NCBI GenBank assembly: GCA_951813015.1
Contig: CATOTG010000014.1
Coordinates: 1 to 63,868 of the forward strand
Direction: 5' to 3'
DNA length: 63,868 bases
From: an uncultured Thermoanaerobaculia bacterium
GTDB lineage: Bacteria > Acidobacteriota > Thermoanaerobaculia > Multivoradales > Multivoraceae
The notes below the pieces were generated by a model. The model was given only the letters and a program-made list of their open reading frames with translations, was not told the DNA's origin and did no database searches. Made by a program: the position numbers and the translations under genes. This document shows positions 10,367 through 18,543 of the stretch, piece after piece. Numbering within the stretch: position 1 is the stretch's first letter; each line of letters opens with the position of its first letter.

Positions 10367-11881
10367 TCAGCGCGGCGGCAGCCATCCGCGCGGGGGCCGG
10401 AAGTAGACCTTCAGGTTGGCCCTCGCGCCGGGCGTCGGGCGACAGGTTCTCGAACACTCCGTAAACGAGCGTGCCGTGATCGTGACGGTGGATGACGGGA
10501 TTCCCCCGCCACTGCGCCTCGCCAATCTCGCACGGCTGGTCGGGGAAGCAGCCGCCCCGAGCGCCGAGATCGGCGGCCTCGTACTGGAAACCGACGAACC
10601 GCACATCCTTCGGCAGCAGAACGCCGATGACCTGACAGGAGCGCTCCGGATCGAGGACGGGGATCAGCAATGCCCGGACTTGTGTCCGCGTCGCCTCCGG
10701 CAACAGCCGCAGGAGATCGTTGCCTTCGGGCGACGCGAGTGCTCCGACGTAGGCACGGAACTCCGCCGACAGCGACCCTTCGATCATCCCTGCCACGCGC
10801 TCCAGACGCCCGGCCAGATCGGCAGCGCACGCCGTCGTCCCGGCGGTTCGGGGTTCCGCCGGCCAGTTGCTCGACACGGACCACTCACCGGGCGCGCACT
10901 CGGGGCACGCTCCGGCTCGAAGCAGGGTGGGGTGTCGGAAGCAGGCGAACCACGACCGGCACGGCTTCGGGTTCCGGCGCGGCCTCGGGTGGCGGCGCGG
11001 CCTCGGGTGGCGGCACGGCGTCGGGTAGCGGCACGGCTTCGGGGTCCGGCGCGGCTTCCGGTTCCGGCGCGGCGTCGGGCAGCGGCGCGGCTTCGGGGGG
11101 CCGGCGCGGCTTCGGGGTCCGGCGCGGCGTCGGGTTCCGGCGCGGCCTCGGGTTCCGGCGCGGGCGGCGCCACCCTGGCAGCCGGCAACGGGTCGGGGAC
11201 CGTCTGCTCCGCGACCACGGCAGGCTCGGGCGAAGACGGCTCGGGCGAAGGCGGCTGCTCTTCGCCTGGCTGCGCCGCGGTGGCGACGGTTTCAGCGGCC
11301 GCCGGCGCCTCCACCGGGGATGCCGGCGTCTCCGGCGACGGCGTCTCGGCCCTTGGCGCCTCCACGACGCGAGCGACATTCTCGCGCTGAAGCCGTCGTT
11401 CCCGCTGCTCGGCCCGGCGCTCCGCCCGGCGTTGCGCCCGGGTCGTCGCTCGCGCCGAGCCCGCGCTGGCCGGCGCCGTCGCGACGCCAAGACTCGAGTA
11501 GCCCACGTTCAGCGGCGCCCAGAACGGGCCCGTTCGCTGGCGCGAGGTAAACCCGACCTGGGGCCGCTGCCCGTCCTCCAGCCTCAGGTAGGAGTTGACG
11601 ATCATGAACCCCTGCCGTCGCAGTCGAATCTCCCATTCACCGGCGGCAAGGTCCGTGACGTCCAGCGTGCCCGCTTCGTCCGTCAGCATCGGGGGCGGTC
11701 CTCCCGACCGGTCGGCCTCGGCCAGCCTCGCGATGACCGTCACCTCCGGGACGGGCTGCCCGGCATCGTCGGTTACAAGAATGCGGAAGCCGTTGGCGCC
11801 ACTCCAGTCCTGGGCCGCCGCGACCGACGGCAGAGCCGCGAGCGCCACTGCCAGCATGGGCAGGAGACGGCGCAGCTTCAT
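10367..11881 (-). CDS. Secreted protein: Ig/CNA-B-like domain, Pro/Glu/Ala-rich linker, unknown C-terminal domain (frameshifted)
   Basis: Not recognised as a named protein. The ATG at 11881 opens a clear signal peptide (LLPMLAVALAALPSVAAAQ). Next is a carboxypeptidase-regulatory/CNA-B-like beta domain (ILVTDDAGQPVPEVTVIA, DLAAGEWEIRLRRQGF). A low-complexity linker rich in PEPEA/PDA units is encoded by degenerate 18-24-bp repeats (about 10970-11170). The C-terminal domain (AEFRAYVGALASPEGNDLL, GCFPDQPCEIGEAQW, HGTLVYGVFENLSP) has a possible Cys pair. Frame changes near 11090 and 10880 are needed. One more near 10430 gives the likely end LKVYFRPPRGWLPPR at 10367. Its start overlaps the DUF6116 stop by ATGA. 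Probably periplasmic or surface-exposed. Confidence 0.65.
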
Positions 11882-12129
11882 CCACGCGCCTCTGGCGGCG
11901 TCACGTTCTTCTCGGGAGGTTTGTCCGGCGGCGTACGCCGGTCGCGCCACAGGCCGGTCATCAGCGTGAGCAGGCCAAGGACCGCCTCGTCGACGAGCGG
12001 CAGAAAATCAGGAACGAAAAGGTCGACGAGGAAGATGACCGCCAGCAGAACGAAGAGCTGCGGGAAGCGCAACCTGCCCAGGAACGGGAGCAGAATCGCG
12101 CCGACGCGCACGGGATTCGGACCGGACAT
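11878..12129 (-). CDS. DUF6116-like small membrane protein
   Basis: An 83-residue protein resembling DUF6116, a family of unknown function. After a short basic head it has RLRFPQLFVLLAVIFLVDLF, one long hydrophobic helix, then VPDFLPLVDEAVLGLLTLMTGLW, a second amphipathic or membrane helix, and a charged proline-rich tail. The ATG at 12129 is chosen because the family pattern begins there; upstream sequence in the same frame looks non-coding. It overlaps the next gene by ATGA, so both are probably translated together. Likely inner-membrane. Confidence 0.7.
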   Translation of the reverse strand: MSGPNPVRVGAILLPFLGRLRFPQLFVLLAVIFLVDLFVPDFLPLVDEAVLGLLTLMTGLWRDRRTPPDKPPEKNVTPPEARG

Positions 12130-12199
12130 CAACCAGGACTCTATCGCCGGAGCGAAACCGAACGGCGGATCGGCTAACCCGAAACCGCGGCCCGCCGCC

Positions 12200-12260
12200 G
12201 GAATGCCGGCCAGAACCCGGGTGGCGCACCGTGTCGTCTTCCGCGGGACCGGCAGCTTCC
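12200..12260. repeat. Dispersed palindrome-family fragment
   Basis: Contains atgccggccagaacccgggtggcgc (12203-12227), close to the start of the repeat at 30018. It also holds cgtcttccgcgggaccggca (from 12235), whose reverse complement recurs with a few changes at 35585-35610. Lies in the gap between divergent DUF6116 and tauE-like genes. Confidence 0.65.
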
Positions 12261-12320
12261 GCAGCCAGAACAGCCGGCGTCGTGCGCGGTGGACCCAAGG
12301 CCGCGCTAACCTCCGAGGCG

Positions 12321-13068
12321 GTGAACGAGCCAGCGATCGTCTACCCCGCCCTCGCGCTCGCCGGCTTCGTTGCCGGGGCCCCTGAACGTCGTCGCCGGCG
12401 GCGGTTCCTTCCTCACCCTGCCGATTCTCATCTTCTTCGGGTTGCCGCCCGGAGTCGCCAACGGCACGAACCGGGTGGCGATCCTGCTCCAGAACCTGGT
12501 CGCCTCGTGGGGCTTCCACCGTCACGGCGTCCTCGACCCCAGGGCGGTCGTGTGGGCGGCCCTGCCGGCCACCGCCGGCGCCGGTCTCGGCGCCTGGGCC
12601 GCGCTGTCGATCAGCGACGACGCGTTTCGCCACGTGCTCGCGGCGCTGATGGTCGTCGTCACCTTGTGGACCCTGGTTTCCCGCCGCTCGGAACCGAAGG
12701 AGCAGCCGGCGGTGCTGCGCGTCGGCATGCTGGCGGTCGGCTTCTTCGGTGTCGGCATGTACGGCGGGTTCGTCCAGGCGGGGGTCGGCTTCTTCATCCT
12801 CGCCGCGACCTTCGCTGGCCGGTCTCGACCTCGTCCGGGGCAACGCGGTCAAGGTGCTGAGCATCCTGTGCTTCAGCACCCTCTCCCTGGCCCTGTTCGC
12901 GCTCTCGGGAAAGGTCGACTGGACCCTCGGCCTGGTGCTGGCGCGTCGGCAAACATGGCGGGTGGTTGGCTCGGCGTCCGGCTGACCGTGCTCAAGGGTC
13001 ACGTCTGGATCGGCCGCGTCGTCACGGTGACCGTGATCGTGTTCGCGATCCGGCTGTGGTTCGGCTAG
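12321..13068 (+). CDS. TauE/SafE family sulfite/anion permease, frameshifted
   Basis: An integral membrane protein of the TauE/SafE (DUF81) family, proposed to export sulfite, sulfoacetate or related anions. A GTG at 12321 gives VNEPAIVYPALALAGFVAG. After a frame change near 12380 come the family repeat blocks LNVVAGGGSFLTLPILIFFG and GVANGTNRVAILLQNLV. The second repeat is GMYGGFVQAGVGFFILAATF and, after a further shift near 12825, VRGNAVKVLSILCFS. The last helices end at 13068 after another shift near 12945. Two internal repeats with ~8 helices fit the family, as does the ~250-residue length. No sulfur-metabolism gene is adjacent, so the substrate is unknown. Confidence 0.82.
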
Positions 13069-13117
13069 CAGCGGTACCGCGCGGGCGCGGCTATGCTCCG
13101 CGTCGCACTTTCGAACA

Positions 13118-13125
13118 GGAGGAGA
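13118..13125 (+). promoter_or_regulatory. Shine-Dalgarno that decides the SDR start
   Basis: AGGAGGAG about seven bases before the GTG at 13132 selects that start over the in-frame ATG at 13093, which has no such site. Confidence 0.8.
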
Positions 13126-13131
13126 TCAACC

Positions 13132-13902
13132 GTGGCTTACAACGCATTCGACCTGAGCGGCGCCGTGGCGCTGGTGACCGGCGGCAACTCCGGCATCGGA
13201 CTGGGCTTCGCCGAAGGCCTTGCCCAGGCGGGCGCCGATGTCTGCATCTGGGGAACGAACGAGACGAAGAACGTGGCAGCCAGGGAGCAGTTGGAGCGCC
13301 ACGGCACAAAGGTCGAGGCCCTCATCTGCGATGTCGGCGACGCCGACGCCGTGGCCGCATCGTTCGAGCGCACGGTGGAACTCCTCGGCAAGGTCGATTC
13401 CTGCTTCGCCAACGCCGGCATCGGCGGTCGCGGCACGCCCTTCGTCGACATGTCGATGGCAGAGTGGCGCCGGATCTTCCAGGTCAACATGGAGGGCGTT
13501 TTCCAGACCTTCCAGCAGGCCATCCGCCACATGGTCGAGCGCGGCGAAGGCGGCTCCCTGGTCGCGACGAGCAGCCTGTCCGCGATCTTCGGCGCACCAC
13601 GCAGCGAACACTACGCGTCGACCAAGGCGGGCCTCAACGCGATGGTCCGCGGGCTCGCGGTCGAGCACGCCCGCCACGGCATTCGCGTCAACTCGATCCT
13701 GCCCGGCTGGATCGACACCGCGATGACCGAACGGGCCATCAACACGGAAGCCTTCCAGACCAAGGTCCTCCGCCGCGTTCCCCTGCGACGCTGGGGTGTC
13801 GGAGCGGACTTCAGCGGCATCGCCGTCTACCTGGCGAGCAACGCCTCCAGCTACCACACCGGCGACGAGTTCGTGATCGATGGCGGCTACGCCTGCTTCT
13901 AG
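13132..13902 (+). CDS. SDR-family oxidoreductase
   Basis: A classical short-chain dehydrogenase/reductase of 256 residues. It has the cofactor glycine motif TGGNSGIGLGFAEGLA, NAGIG (about residues 95-99), the catalytic serine in SSLSAIFG, the YASTK active-site motif and the C-terminal GDEFVIDGGYACF. The residue after the second strand (WGTNET) lacks a clear acidic residue for NAD specificity, so NADP use is possible. Substrate cannot be told from sequence. Transcribed alone, it ends 107 bases before the convergent thioesterase, with a strong hairpin between. Confidence 0.9.
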   Translation: MAYNAFDLSGAVALVTGGNSGIGLGFAEGLAQAGADVCIWGTNETKNVAAREQLERHGTKVEALICDVGDADAVAASFERTVELLGKVDSCFANAGIGGRGTPFVDMSMAEWRRIFQVNMEGVFQTFQQAIRHMVERGEGGSLVATSSLSAIFGAPRSEHYASTKAGLNAMVRGLAVEHARHGIRVNSILPGWIDTAMTERAINTEAFQTKVLRRVPLRRWGVGADFSGIAVYLASNASSYHTGDEFVIDGGYACF

Positions 13903-13927
13903 GCGGAACTTCACGGTCGATTCCGGG

Positions 13928-13967
13928 CGTCGTCTGGCCGCAGACCCTTGATGGCGGCCAGAAGACG
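13928..13967. terminator. Hairpin between convergent genes
   Basis: CGTCGTCTGGCCGC (13928-13941) pairs with GCGGCCAGAAGACG (13954-13967) except at one or two positions around a 12-base loop. There is no strong T-run. It could end transcription from both sides, or be another member of the ggccaga palindrome family seen at 7.7-8.0 kb. Confidence 0.6.
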
Positions 13968-14009
13968 CACCGGGCCGTCAGGCCGGATCCGCTTTGGCGT
14001 CCAGCCGGG

Positions 14010-14459
14010 CTAACCCTCCATCGAGCGGAAGACCGGCACGACGATCTCGGGCATCCGGCAGTGACTGCCGGTTTCCCGGTCCACCCAGACGTGGTCGGTG
14101 CGGCCCTCGACGAGAACTCGCCCGTCTGTCTCCACCCGGTAGCTGAAGCTCATCGCGCGACTCTTCAGGCTCTCCAGCCAGCAGCGGACACGGACCGGAT
14201 CGCCGTAGCGCGCGGCGCCGCGGTACGTGAGCTTGACGCCGGTGACCATCAGCCAGTAGCCCTCGTCCTCCATGTTCCGGTAGGCCATGCCGGCGACGCG
14301 GCAGTGGTGAGTCCGGGCGAGCTCGAACCAGACCAGGTAGTTCGAATGGTGAACCACGCCCATCTGGTCCGTTTCCTTGTAGCGGACCTCGATGGCGACT
14401 TCGCTCGCCGGCGCCTCGCGGCCGGCGGAGTTCCTTTCCGTACCCGTCATTCCACTCAT
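14010..14459 (-). CDS. YbgC/4HBT-type hotdog acyl-CoA thioesterase
   Basis: A hotdog-fold thioesterase of 149 residues that hydrolyses acyl-CoA thioesters. YKETDQMGVVHHSNYLVWFE (about residues 27-46) carries the catalytic aspartate and the classic D-x-x-G-H/N pattern of the YbgC/4-hydroxybenzoyl-CoA thioesterase family. Later strands VKLTYRGAARYGDPVRVR and RVLVEGRTDHVWVD complete the fold. The start is the ATG at 14459, which overlaps the stop of the upstream glycosyltransferase by ATGA. It is the last gene of the minus-strand run beginning at 20.7 kb. Exact acyl substrate unknown. Confidence 0.88.
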   Translation of the reverse strand: MSGMTGTERNSAGREAPASEVAIEVRYKETDQMGVVHHSNYLVWFELARTHHCRVAGMAYRNMEDEGYWLMVTGVKLTYRGAARYGDPVRVRCWLESLKSRAMSFSYRVETDGRVLVEGRTDHVWVDRETGSHCRMPEIVVPVFRSMEG

Positions 14460-15202
14460 ATCGGGCCGCGACTGTAGCGGAGAACGGTGGTGACGATCTT
14501 CCAGCCGGCCCGCACCGTGCCGGAGACCGTGCCGGTGATCTTGGAGACGCCCGTTCGGCGCCGGTAACTCACGGGTTTCTCCGCCACGCGCAGGCCCCGC
14601 CGCAGGGCCTTGACCTGCATCTCGGCGGTCCAGCCGAAGTTCGGATCCCGCATCCGAAGCGACTCCAGCGCTCGCCAGGAGATGGCGCGGAATGGTCCAA
14701 GGTCGGTGTATCGGTGGCCGTAGAGCAGGCGCACGAGCAGGCAGGCGAACCGGTTGCCCCAGCGGGCCTGCGGCAGCAGAGCGCCCGGTTCGGCGTCTCC
14801 CAGCGCCCGCGAACCGATGACCAGGTCGACCTCGCCCCGGGCGACCGGCTCGACCAGGCCCGGCATCTCCTCGGGATGGTCCGAGTAGTCCGCGTCGAGA
14901 AACACGACGACCTCGGGTGGTCCCGTGCGGCGCAGGTGGCCGAGGGCGGCCAGACAGGCGCTGCCGTAGCCCTGGACCGGCGCCGGCACGACCTCCGCTC
15001 CCGCTTCGCGTGCCCGAACCGCGGTCGCGTCCCGCGAGTTGTTGTCGGCAACGACGACCCGGCGCACCAGACCCGAAGGGATGTCCGCGAGCACCAAGCC
15101 GATCGAATCCTCCTCGTTGTACGCCGGGATGACGACATCGATCACGGGGGCGCCGGCCTCAAACGCCGGCGCCGCGGTCCCCCGATCGGCCGGCGCGCCC
15201 AC
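14456..15202 (-). CDS. Family 2 glycosyltransferase (polyprenyl-phosphate glycosyltransferase-like)
   Basis: A GT2 enzyme of 248 residues related to dolichyl/undecaprenyl-phosphate hexosyltransferases. IDVVIPAYNEEDSIGLVLAD is the nucleotide-binding N-terminus. VVFLDADYSDHPEEMPGLV contains the metal-binding DAD motif, and later blocks are VIGSRALG, YTDLGPFRAISW and EKPVSYRRRTGVSKITGT. It lacks the C-terminal membrane helices of GtrB-type enzymes, so it may be peripheral. It lies four bases downstream of the three-helix membrane protein and overlaps the thioesterase start. A role in envelope glycolipid synthesis fits, but is inference. Confidence 0.88.
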   Translation of the reverse strand: MGAPADRGTAAPAFEAGAPVIDVVIPAYNEEDSIGLVLADIPSGLVRRVVVADNNSRDATAVRAREAGAEVVPAPVQGYGSACLAALGHLRRTGPPEVVVFLDADYSDHPEEMPGLVEPVARGEVDLVIGSRALGDAEPGALLPQARWGNRFACLLVRLLYGHRYTDLGPFRAISWRALESLRMRDPNFGWTAEMQVKALRRGLRVAEKPVSYRRRTGVSKITGTVSGTVRAGWKIVTTVLRYSRGPI

Positions 15203-15205
15203 AGG

Positions 15206-16072
15206 TTACAGAGTCACGCCGAAGCGCTTCCGCAACCCGAACGCCAGCGCGATGGACAGGACCAGGAACGCGATCAGCCAATGGACGTCGAACAGGCCGA
15301 AGAAGGAGATCGAGGCTGCCGCGTACTGAACCTCGATCCTCTCGACCGGCCCGTCGCGGGGAAGCGAGGGCTCCGCCGGATAGAGCAACTGATCGAGGAT
15401 CGCCGCCCGGCGGCGCGTGGGCGAGCGACGCACCCGGCGGGCGCCGCCTTCCGGATCGGCGACGAACAGGCTCTTCGTGAACGCCACGCCGCCCGTGCTG
15501 ACCGTGAGTTCATGGTCCCCGGGCTCTTCGGCCCGGAGCCGCCAGACGATCTGTCGAAGACTCGGAATCCACACACCGTCGGTCTCCACCGCGACGCCCG
15601 GCGGCGCATCGAGCTCGACCGGCGGACGCGGCACGGGCTCGACTGCCGCAGCGCCTTCCGGATCCGTCGCCGCCAGGTCGACGACGAGCAGCGTCCGGTC
15701 ACCGACTTCAAGCCCGTCGTAGCCGTAGTGGAACTGGAGCTGGGCGATCACCAGGATGAACGGCACGATCATCCACAGCAGCGGCGCCAGGTTGAGCCGC
15801 AGGTAGGTCAGGTTCTCCCTCAGCAGCCGCAGTTGGGCCGCCAGCACCGCCCGCAGGTCGTCGTTGAACAGCCGCACCTCGAGCAGGTGGGCGAACAGCC
15901 GCCGCTTGACCGCGGCAAGCGCCTCCTGGTTCGAGGTCCAGCGGTAGACGAGCAGCGCGAAGATGCCCGACGCCAGCGCCGCGAGGGTGACCGGCACGAT
16001 CGGCGGCAGGGCCGCGAAGGGCCGGAGCGCCGCATCGAAGACAACGCGGAGCAAGTCGTTGACCAGGGACAT
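15206..16072 (-). CDS. Three-helix membrane protein with cytosolic coiled coil (EMC3/DUF106-like layout)
   Basis: I do not recognise a named family with certainty. From the ATG at 16072 there is a first helix (IVPVTLAALASGIFALLVY), a charged helical stretch of ~55 residues (WTSNQEALAAVKRRLFAHLL, then DDLRAVLAAQLRLLRENLTY), and a second helix (LLWMIVPFILVIAQL). A ~130-residue beta-rich domain and a last helix (WLIAFLVLSIALAFGL) follow. A helix, coiled coil and paired helices is the layout of DUF106/EMC3/TMCO1 proteins of the Oxa1/YidC superfamily, but this is architectural inference only. It sits four bases upstream of the glycosyltransferase and follows two phosphodiesterase-fold genes. Confidence 0.6.
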   Translation of the reverse strand: MSLVNDLLRVVFDAALRPFAALPPIVPVTLAALASGIFALLVYRWTSNQEALAAVKRRLFAHLLEVRLFNDDLRAVLAAQLRLLRENLTYLRLNLAPLLWMIVPFILVIAQLQFHYGYDGLEVGDRTLLVVDLAATDPEGAAAVEPVPRPPVELDAPPGVAVETDGVWIPSLRQIVWRLRAEEPGDHELTVSTGGVAFTKSLFVADPEGGARRVRRSPTRRRAAILDQLLYPAEPSLPRDGPVERIEVQYAAASISFFGLFDVHWLIAFLVLSIALAFGLRKRFGVTL

Positions 16073-16094
16073 CAGCGAGGCGAGCCGCCTGGGC

Positions 16095-16305
16095 GCCGGG
16101 AGACTGCGCCGTAGAACGCCGCACGGCAGGCGGCGCAGCGCAGGGGCACGGCGACGCGGGGACCGGGGTCGAACATGCCGCCTGCAGAGGGTCTGGCGCT
16201 GCCGGGAGACTGCGCCGCTGAAGGCCGGACGGCAGCGGCGCGGCGCGAGGGCCCGGCGGGATGGGGACTGGGGTCGAACATGGAGCCTGCAAGAAGTCCG
16301 GCGGG
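16095..16305. repeat. 106-bp direct repeat, two diverged copies
   Basis: gccgggagactgcgccg begins both copies (16095 and 16201). Each ends in a block with ggtcgaacatg followed by gcctgca. Copies differ at many positions but keep the order. They fill the 237-base gap between the small RHH-like gene and the membrane protein, so they would be transcribed inside the operon. Confidence 0.8.
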
Positions 16306-16309
16306 GCCG

Positions 16310-16504
16310 CTAGGAGATGTACCCCAGGCCGCGGAGCCGTTTCTCGATCTCCTCCCGCGACTCCGCGCCTTCGAGCTTGGCCAGCTCCTTCTCGAGCGCG
16401 TGGGCGATGAACTCCTCCACCGAGGAGTAACCCGCGATGTCGCTGTAGCGCTTGACCCGCGCGATGAGTTCCTTGTCGAGCTTGACCTTGCCGCCGCCGA
16501 ACAT
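16310..16504 (-). CDS. Small ribbon-helix-helix-like protein
   Basis: A 64-residue basic/acidic protein. KVKLDKELIARVKRYSDIAG resembles the beta strand and first helix of an RHH (Arc/MetJ) domain, and YSSVEEFIAHALEKELAKLE the second helix; GLGYIS ends it. RHH proteins bind DNA as dimers, often as repressors or antitoxins, but no toxin gene is adjacent. It lies between the phosphodiesterase pair and the membrane protein, so it may regulate this cluster (inference). It starts at the ATG at 16504, preceded by a purine-rich aggagga site about 8 bases upstream. Confidence 0.7.
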   Translation of the reverse strand: MFGGGKVKLDKELIARVKRYSDIAGYSSVEEFIAHALEKELAKLEGAESREEIEKRLRGLGYIS

Positions 16505-16545
16505 GCTTCTCCTCCTTCGTTCCCGCCCGCTTCACGCCGACCGGT

Positions 16546-18543
16546 TCAGGGCGAGCCCGTCGCGGCGCCGCCGGCCAGCGTCGGGAACTCCTCCAGGCCA
16601 TACTCGGCGAGTATGGACGCCGCCAGATCGGCAATGCCTCGCGCCGGCCGGCCGAGCGGCCGACTCACCAGCAGCACTCCCGGCACGGTACGGTGGTCCA
16701 TCATGTGGTCCCCGCTCCAGGCGCTGTCGTTGTCGCTGAAGACCTCGCCCACGACCTCGCCCGACGCCGACTCCGTCGCGCCGCGATAGCCCTTGGCGTA
16801 GCCGACGACCAGGTCGGGGCCGATCGCGGTCCGTTGCTGGAAAGCGTAGTCCTCGCGCAACTGGACTTGTGTGATCGCTTGCTCGCCGGTCTCCGGGTCG
16901 ACCACCGCCAGCAGCTCCTCCCTCAACTCCTGGACCAGGGCGAGCCGCTCGGCGGCCGTCACCGTGCCGTCGCGCTCGCGCCCCCGCAGGTTCACGTAGA
17001 GACCCGAGAAGCCGATCCCGTAGGCCCGGGTCTTGTCCCAGTCGACGTTCAGGAGGAAACCCTCGTCCGCGAAGGGATCCGCGGTCCTCGCCGTCAGGTA
17101 GCCCTTCTCCATCAGCCAGGCGTTCAGGTGAAAGGCGCGGCGCCATGAGGCGAATCCGTGGTCCGACATGACGACGACCATCGGCGCCTCGCCACCGCCG
17201 TCGCCGAGCCCGGCCTCCGCTTCGAGGCGATCCAGTGTCTGCCCGACGATTGTGTCGAGTCCCTCGTAGAGGGTCGGGATCAGGTCCTCGTGCACGGCAT
17301 CGGATGCCGGGTCGTAGGCGGGGTGCTCGGGATCGCGCGACCGCCAGCGGACGTGGCCGATCTGGTCCACGTTGCCGAAGTAGTAGAAGAGGAAGCCGCC
17401 CTCCTGTTCGAGGTAGCGGTCCAGCACGTAGCCGTACTGCTCGGCGACTTCGTCGCCGGCGATCTTCGCCTGGGCCAGGAACTCCTCCGGGGTGAAGACG
17501 CCCTCCGTCAGGGTCTTGGTGTCCTCGGGCATCCCCTCCGTGTAGAAGCGGTCCACCGCCTCGGCCAGCTCGGCCGCGAAGTCGGGCGGCGTCGAGATGG
17601 GCGCCGCGGGCGCCATCGGATCGTGGTCGATCGGGCTGACGTAGAGTTCGAACTCCGGCTCGAGTGCCCGCAGGTACATCCGGCAGATGCCGCGCAGATG
17701 CTGGGTCGGCATCATCTCGAACTCGACCGCCAGCCAGTCGCTCCATTCCCCCACCCGGAGCACGATCTGCTGGTCCCCGAGTTCGATCTTCGCGCTCTGC
17801 GTCTCGGGATCGAGCCAGGCGGTGAAGGGGGCGGTCAACTGTTCAGGCGCCCGCAGCAGCGGGTTGTCGGGCCCGAGCAGCTCGGCCTCGACCACGTTGT
17901 CGTAGATGTCGAGTTCAACGATGTCGCCGCCGCTGATCTCCCGGTCCGCGAACAGCTCCGAAGTGTAGAACGTGAAGGTGCCGTCCGTACCCTGAATGTC
18001 GCTCGTGCCCATCCCCGAAAGTTCGCGGCTCGCCGTGCCCGAGACGGGAAAGTTCGCCGGCATGCGGATGACGGTCGTGCGCACGCCGTGCTCCTCCAGC
18101 ACTTCCCAGAACGGCGTGCCGTGCCGGAACTGCTCGTAGTCCCCGCCGGTGAGCGGGAACTGCCAGCGCCCCACCTCCAGGAAGCGGCCGCCGGTGGACG
18201 CCGCGGCGGTCGACGAGTACGGGATCATCGTCTCCGGGTCCCGGTGCAGGAAATCGAAGATGCCGTGTCCGCCCGGATCCATGCCGGTGACGAAGCTCGA
18301 CCAGGCGACCGGGCTGTGCGGCGGGATCGTCGTCTCCAGCCGCGTGAAGCCCCCCATCGACTCGAGCCGCGCGAAGTTCGGCAGGCGGCCCTCGTCGATC
18401 AACTGCCGCGTCAGCGCGTAGTCCAGACCGTCGAAGCCGAGCACGACGACCTTCGGCCCCTCGGACGGGCCGACGCCGCCGCCGCAGCCGACCAGGAGGG
18501 CGGCCGAGAGCATGGCCGCCGTTGCCAGGCGCCTGCGGTTCAC
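16546..18543 (-). CDS. Alkaline-phosphatase-superfamily lipoprotein (phosphodiesterase/nucleotide pyrophosphatase type)
   Basis: A 665-residue exported enzyme of the type I phosphodiesterase/nucleotide pyrophosphatase group. Its GTG start at 18543 overlaps the upstream stop (GTGA). The signal ends in a lipobox-like LSAALLVGCGGG, implying lipid anchoring. Metal and nucleophile motifs are VVVLGFDGLD, the threonine in SFVTGMDPGGHGIFDF, NVDQIGH, VVVMSDHGFASW and SAWSGDHMMDH. Substrate could be a phospholipid head group, a phosphoglycan or a nucleotide. It is a paralogue of the preceding gene with the same motif order, suggesting a tandem duplication that gained a lipobox. Confidence 0.88.
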   Translation of the reverse strand: MNRRRLATAAMLSAALLVGCGGGVGPSEGPKVVVLGFDGLDYALTRQLIDEGRLPNFARLESMGGFTRLETTIPPHSPVAWSSFVTGMDPGGHGIFDFLHRDPETMIPYSSTAAASTGGRFLEVGRWQFPLTGGDYEQFRHGTPFWEVLEEHGVRTTVIRMPANFPVSGTASRELSGMGTSDIQGTDGTFTFYTSELFADREISGGDIVELDIYDNVVEAELLGPDNPLLRAPEQLTAPFTAWLDPETQSAKIELGDQQIVLRVGEWSDWLAVEFEMMPTQHLRGICRMYLRALEPEFELYVSPIDHDPMAPAAPISTPPDFAAELAEAVDRFYTEGMPEDTKTLTEGVFTPEEFLAQAKIAGDEVAEQYGYVLDRYLEQEGGFLFYYFGNVDQIGHVRWRSRDPEHPAYDPASDAVHEDLIPTLYEGLDTIVGQTLDRLEAEAGLGDGGGEAPMVVVMSDHGFASWRRAFHLNAWLMEKGYLTARTADPFADEGFLLNVDWDKTRAYGIGFSGLYVNLRGRERDGTVTAAERLALVQELREELLAVVDPETGEQAITQVQLREDYAFQQRTAIGPDLVVGYAKGYRGATESASGEVVGEVFSDNDSAWSGDHMMDHRTVPGVLLVSRPLGRPARGIADLAASILAEYGLEEFPTLAGGAATGSP

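Noticed and set aside
16532..17746. Alternative minus-strand frame over the phosphodiesterase gene
   Set aside because: Low-complexity Arg/Gly translation, whereas the adjacent frame carries all catalytic motifs.
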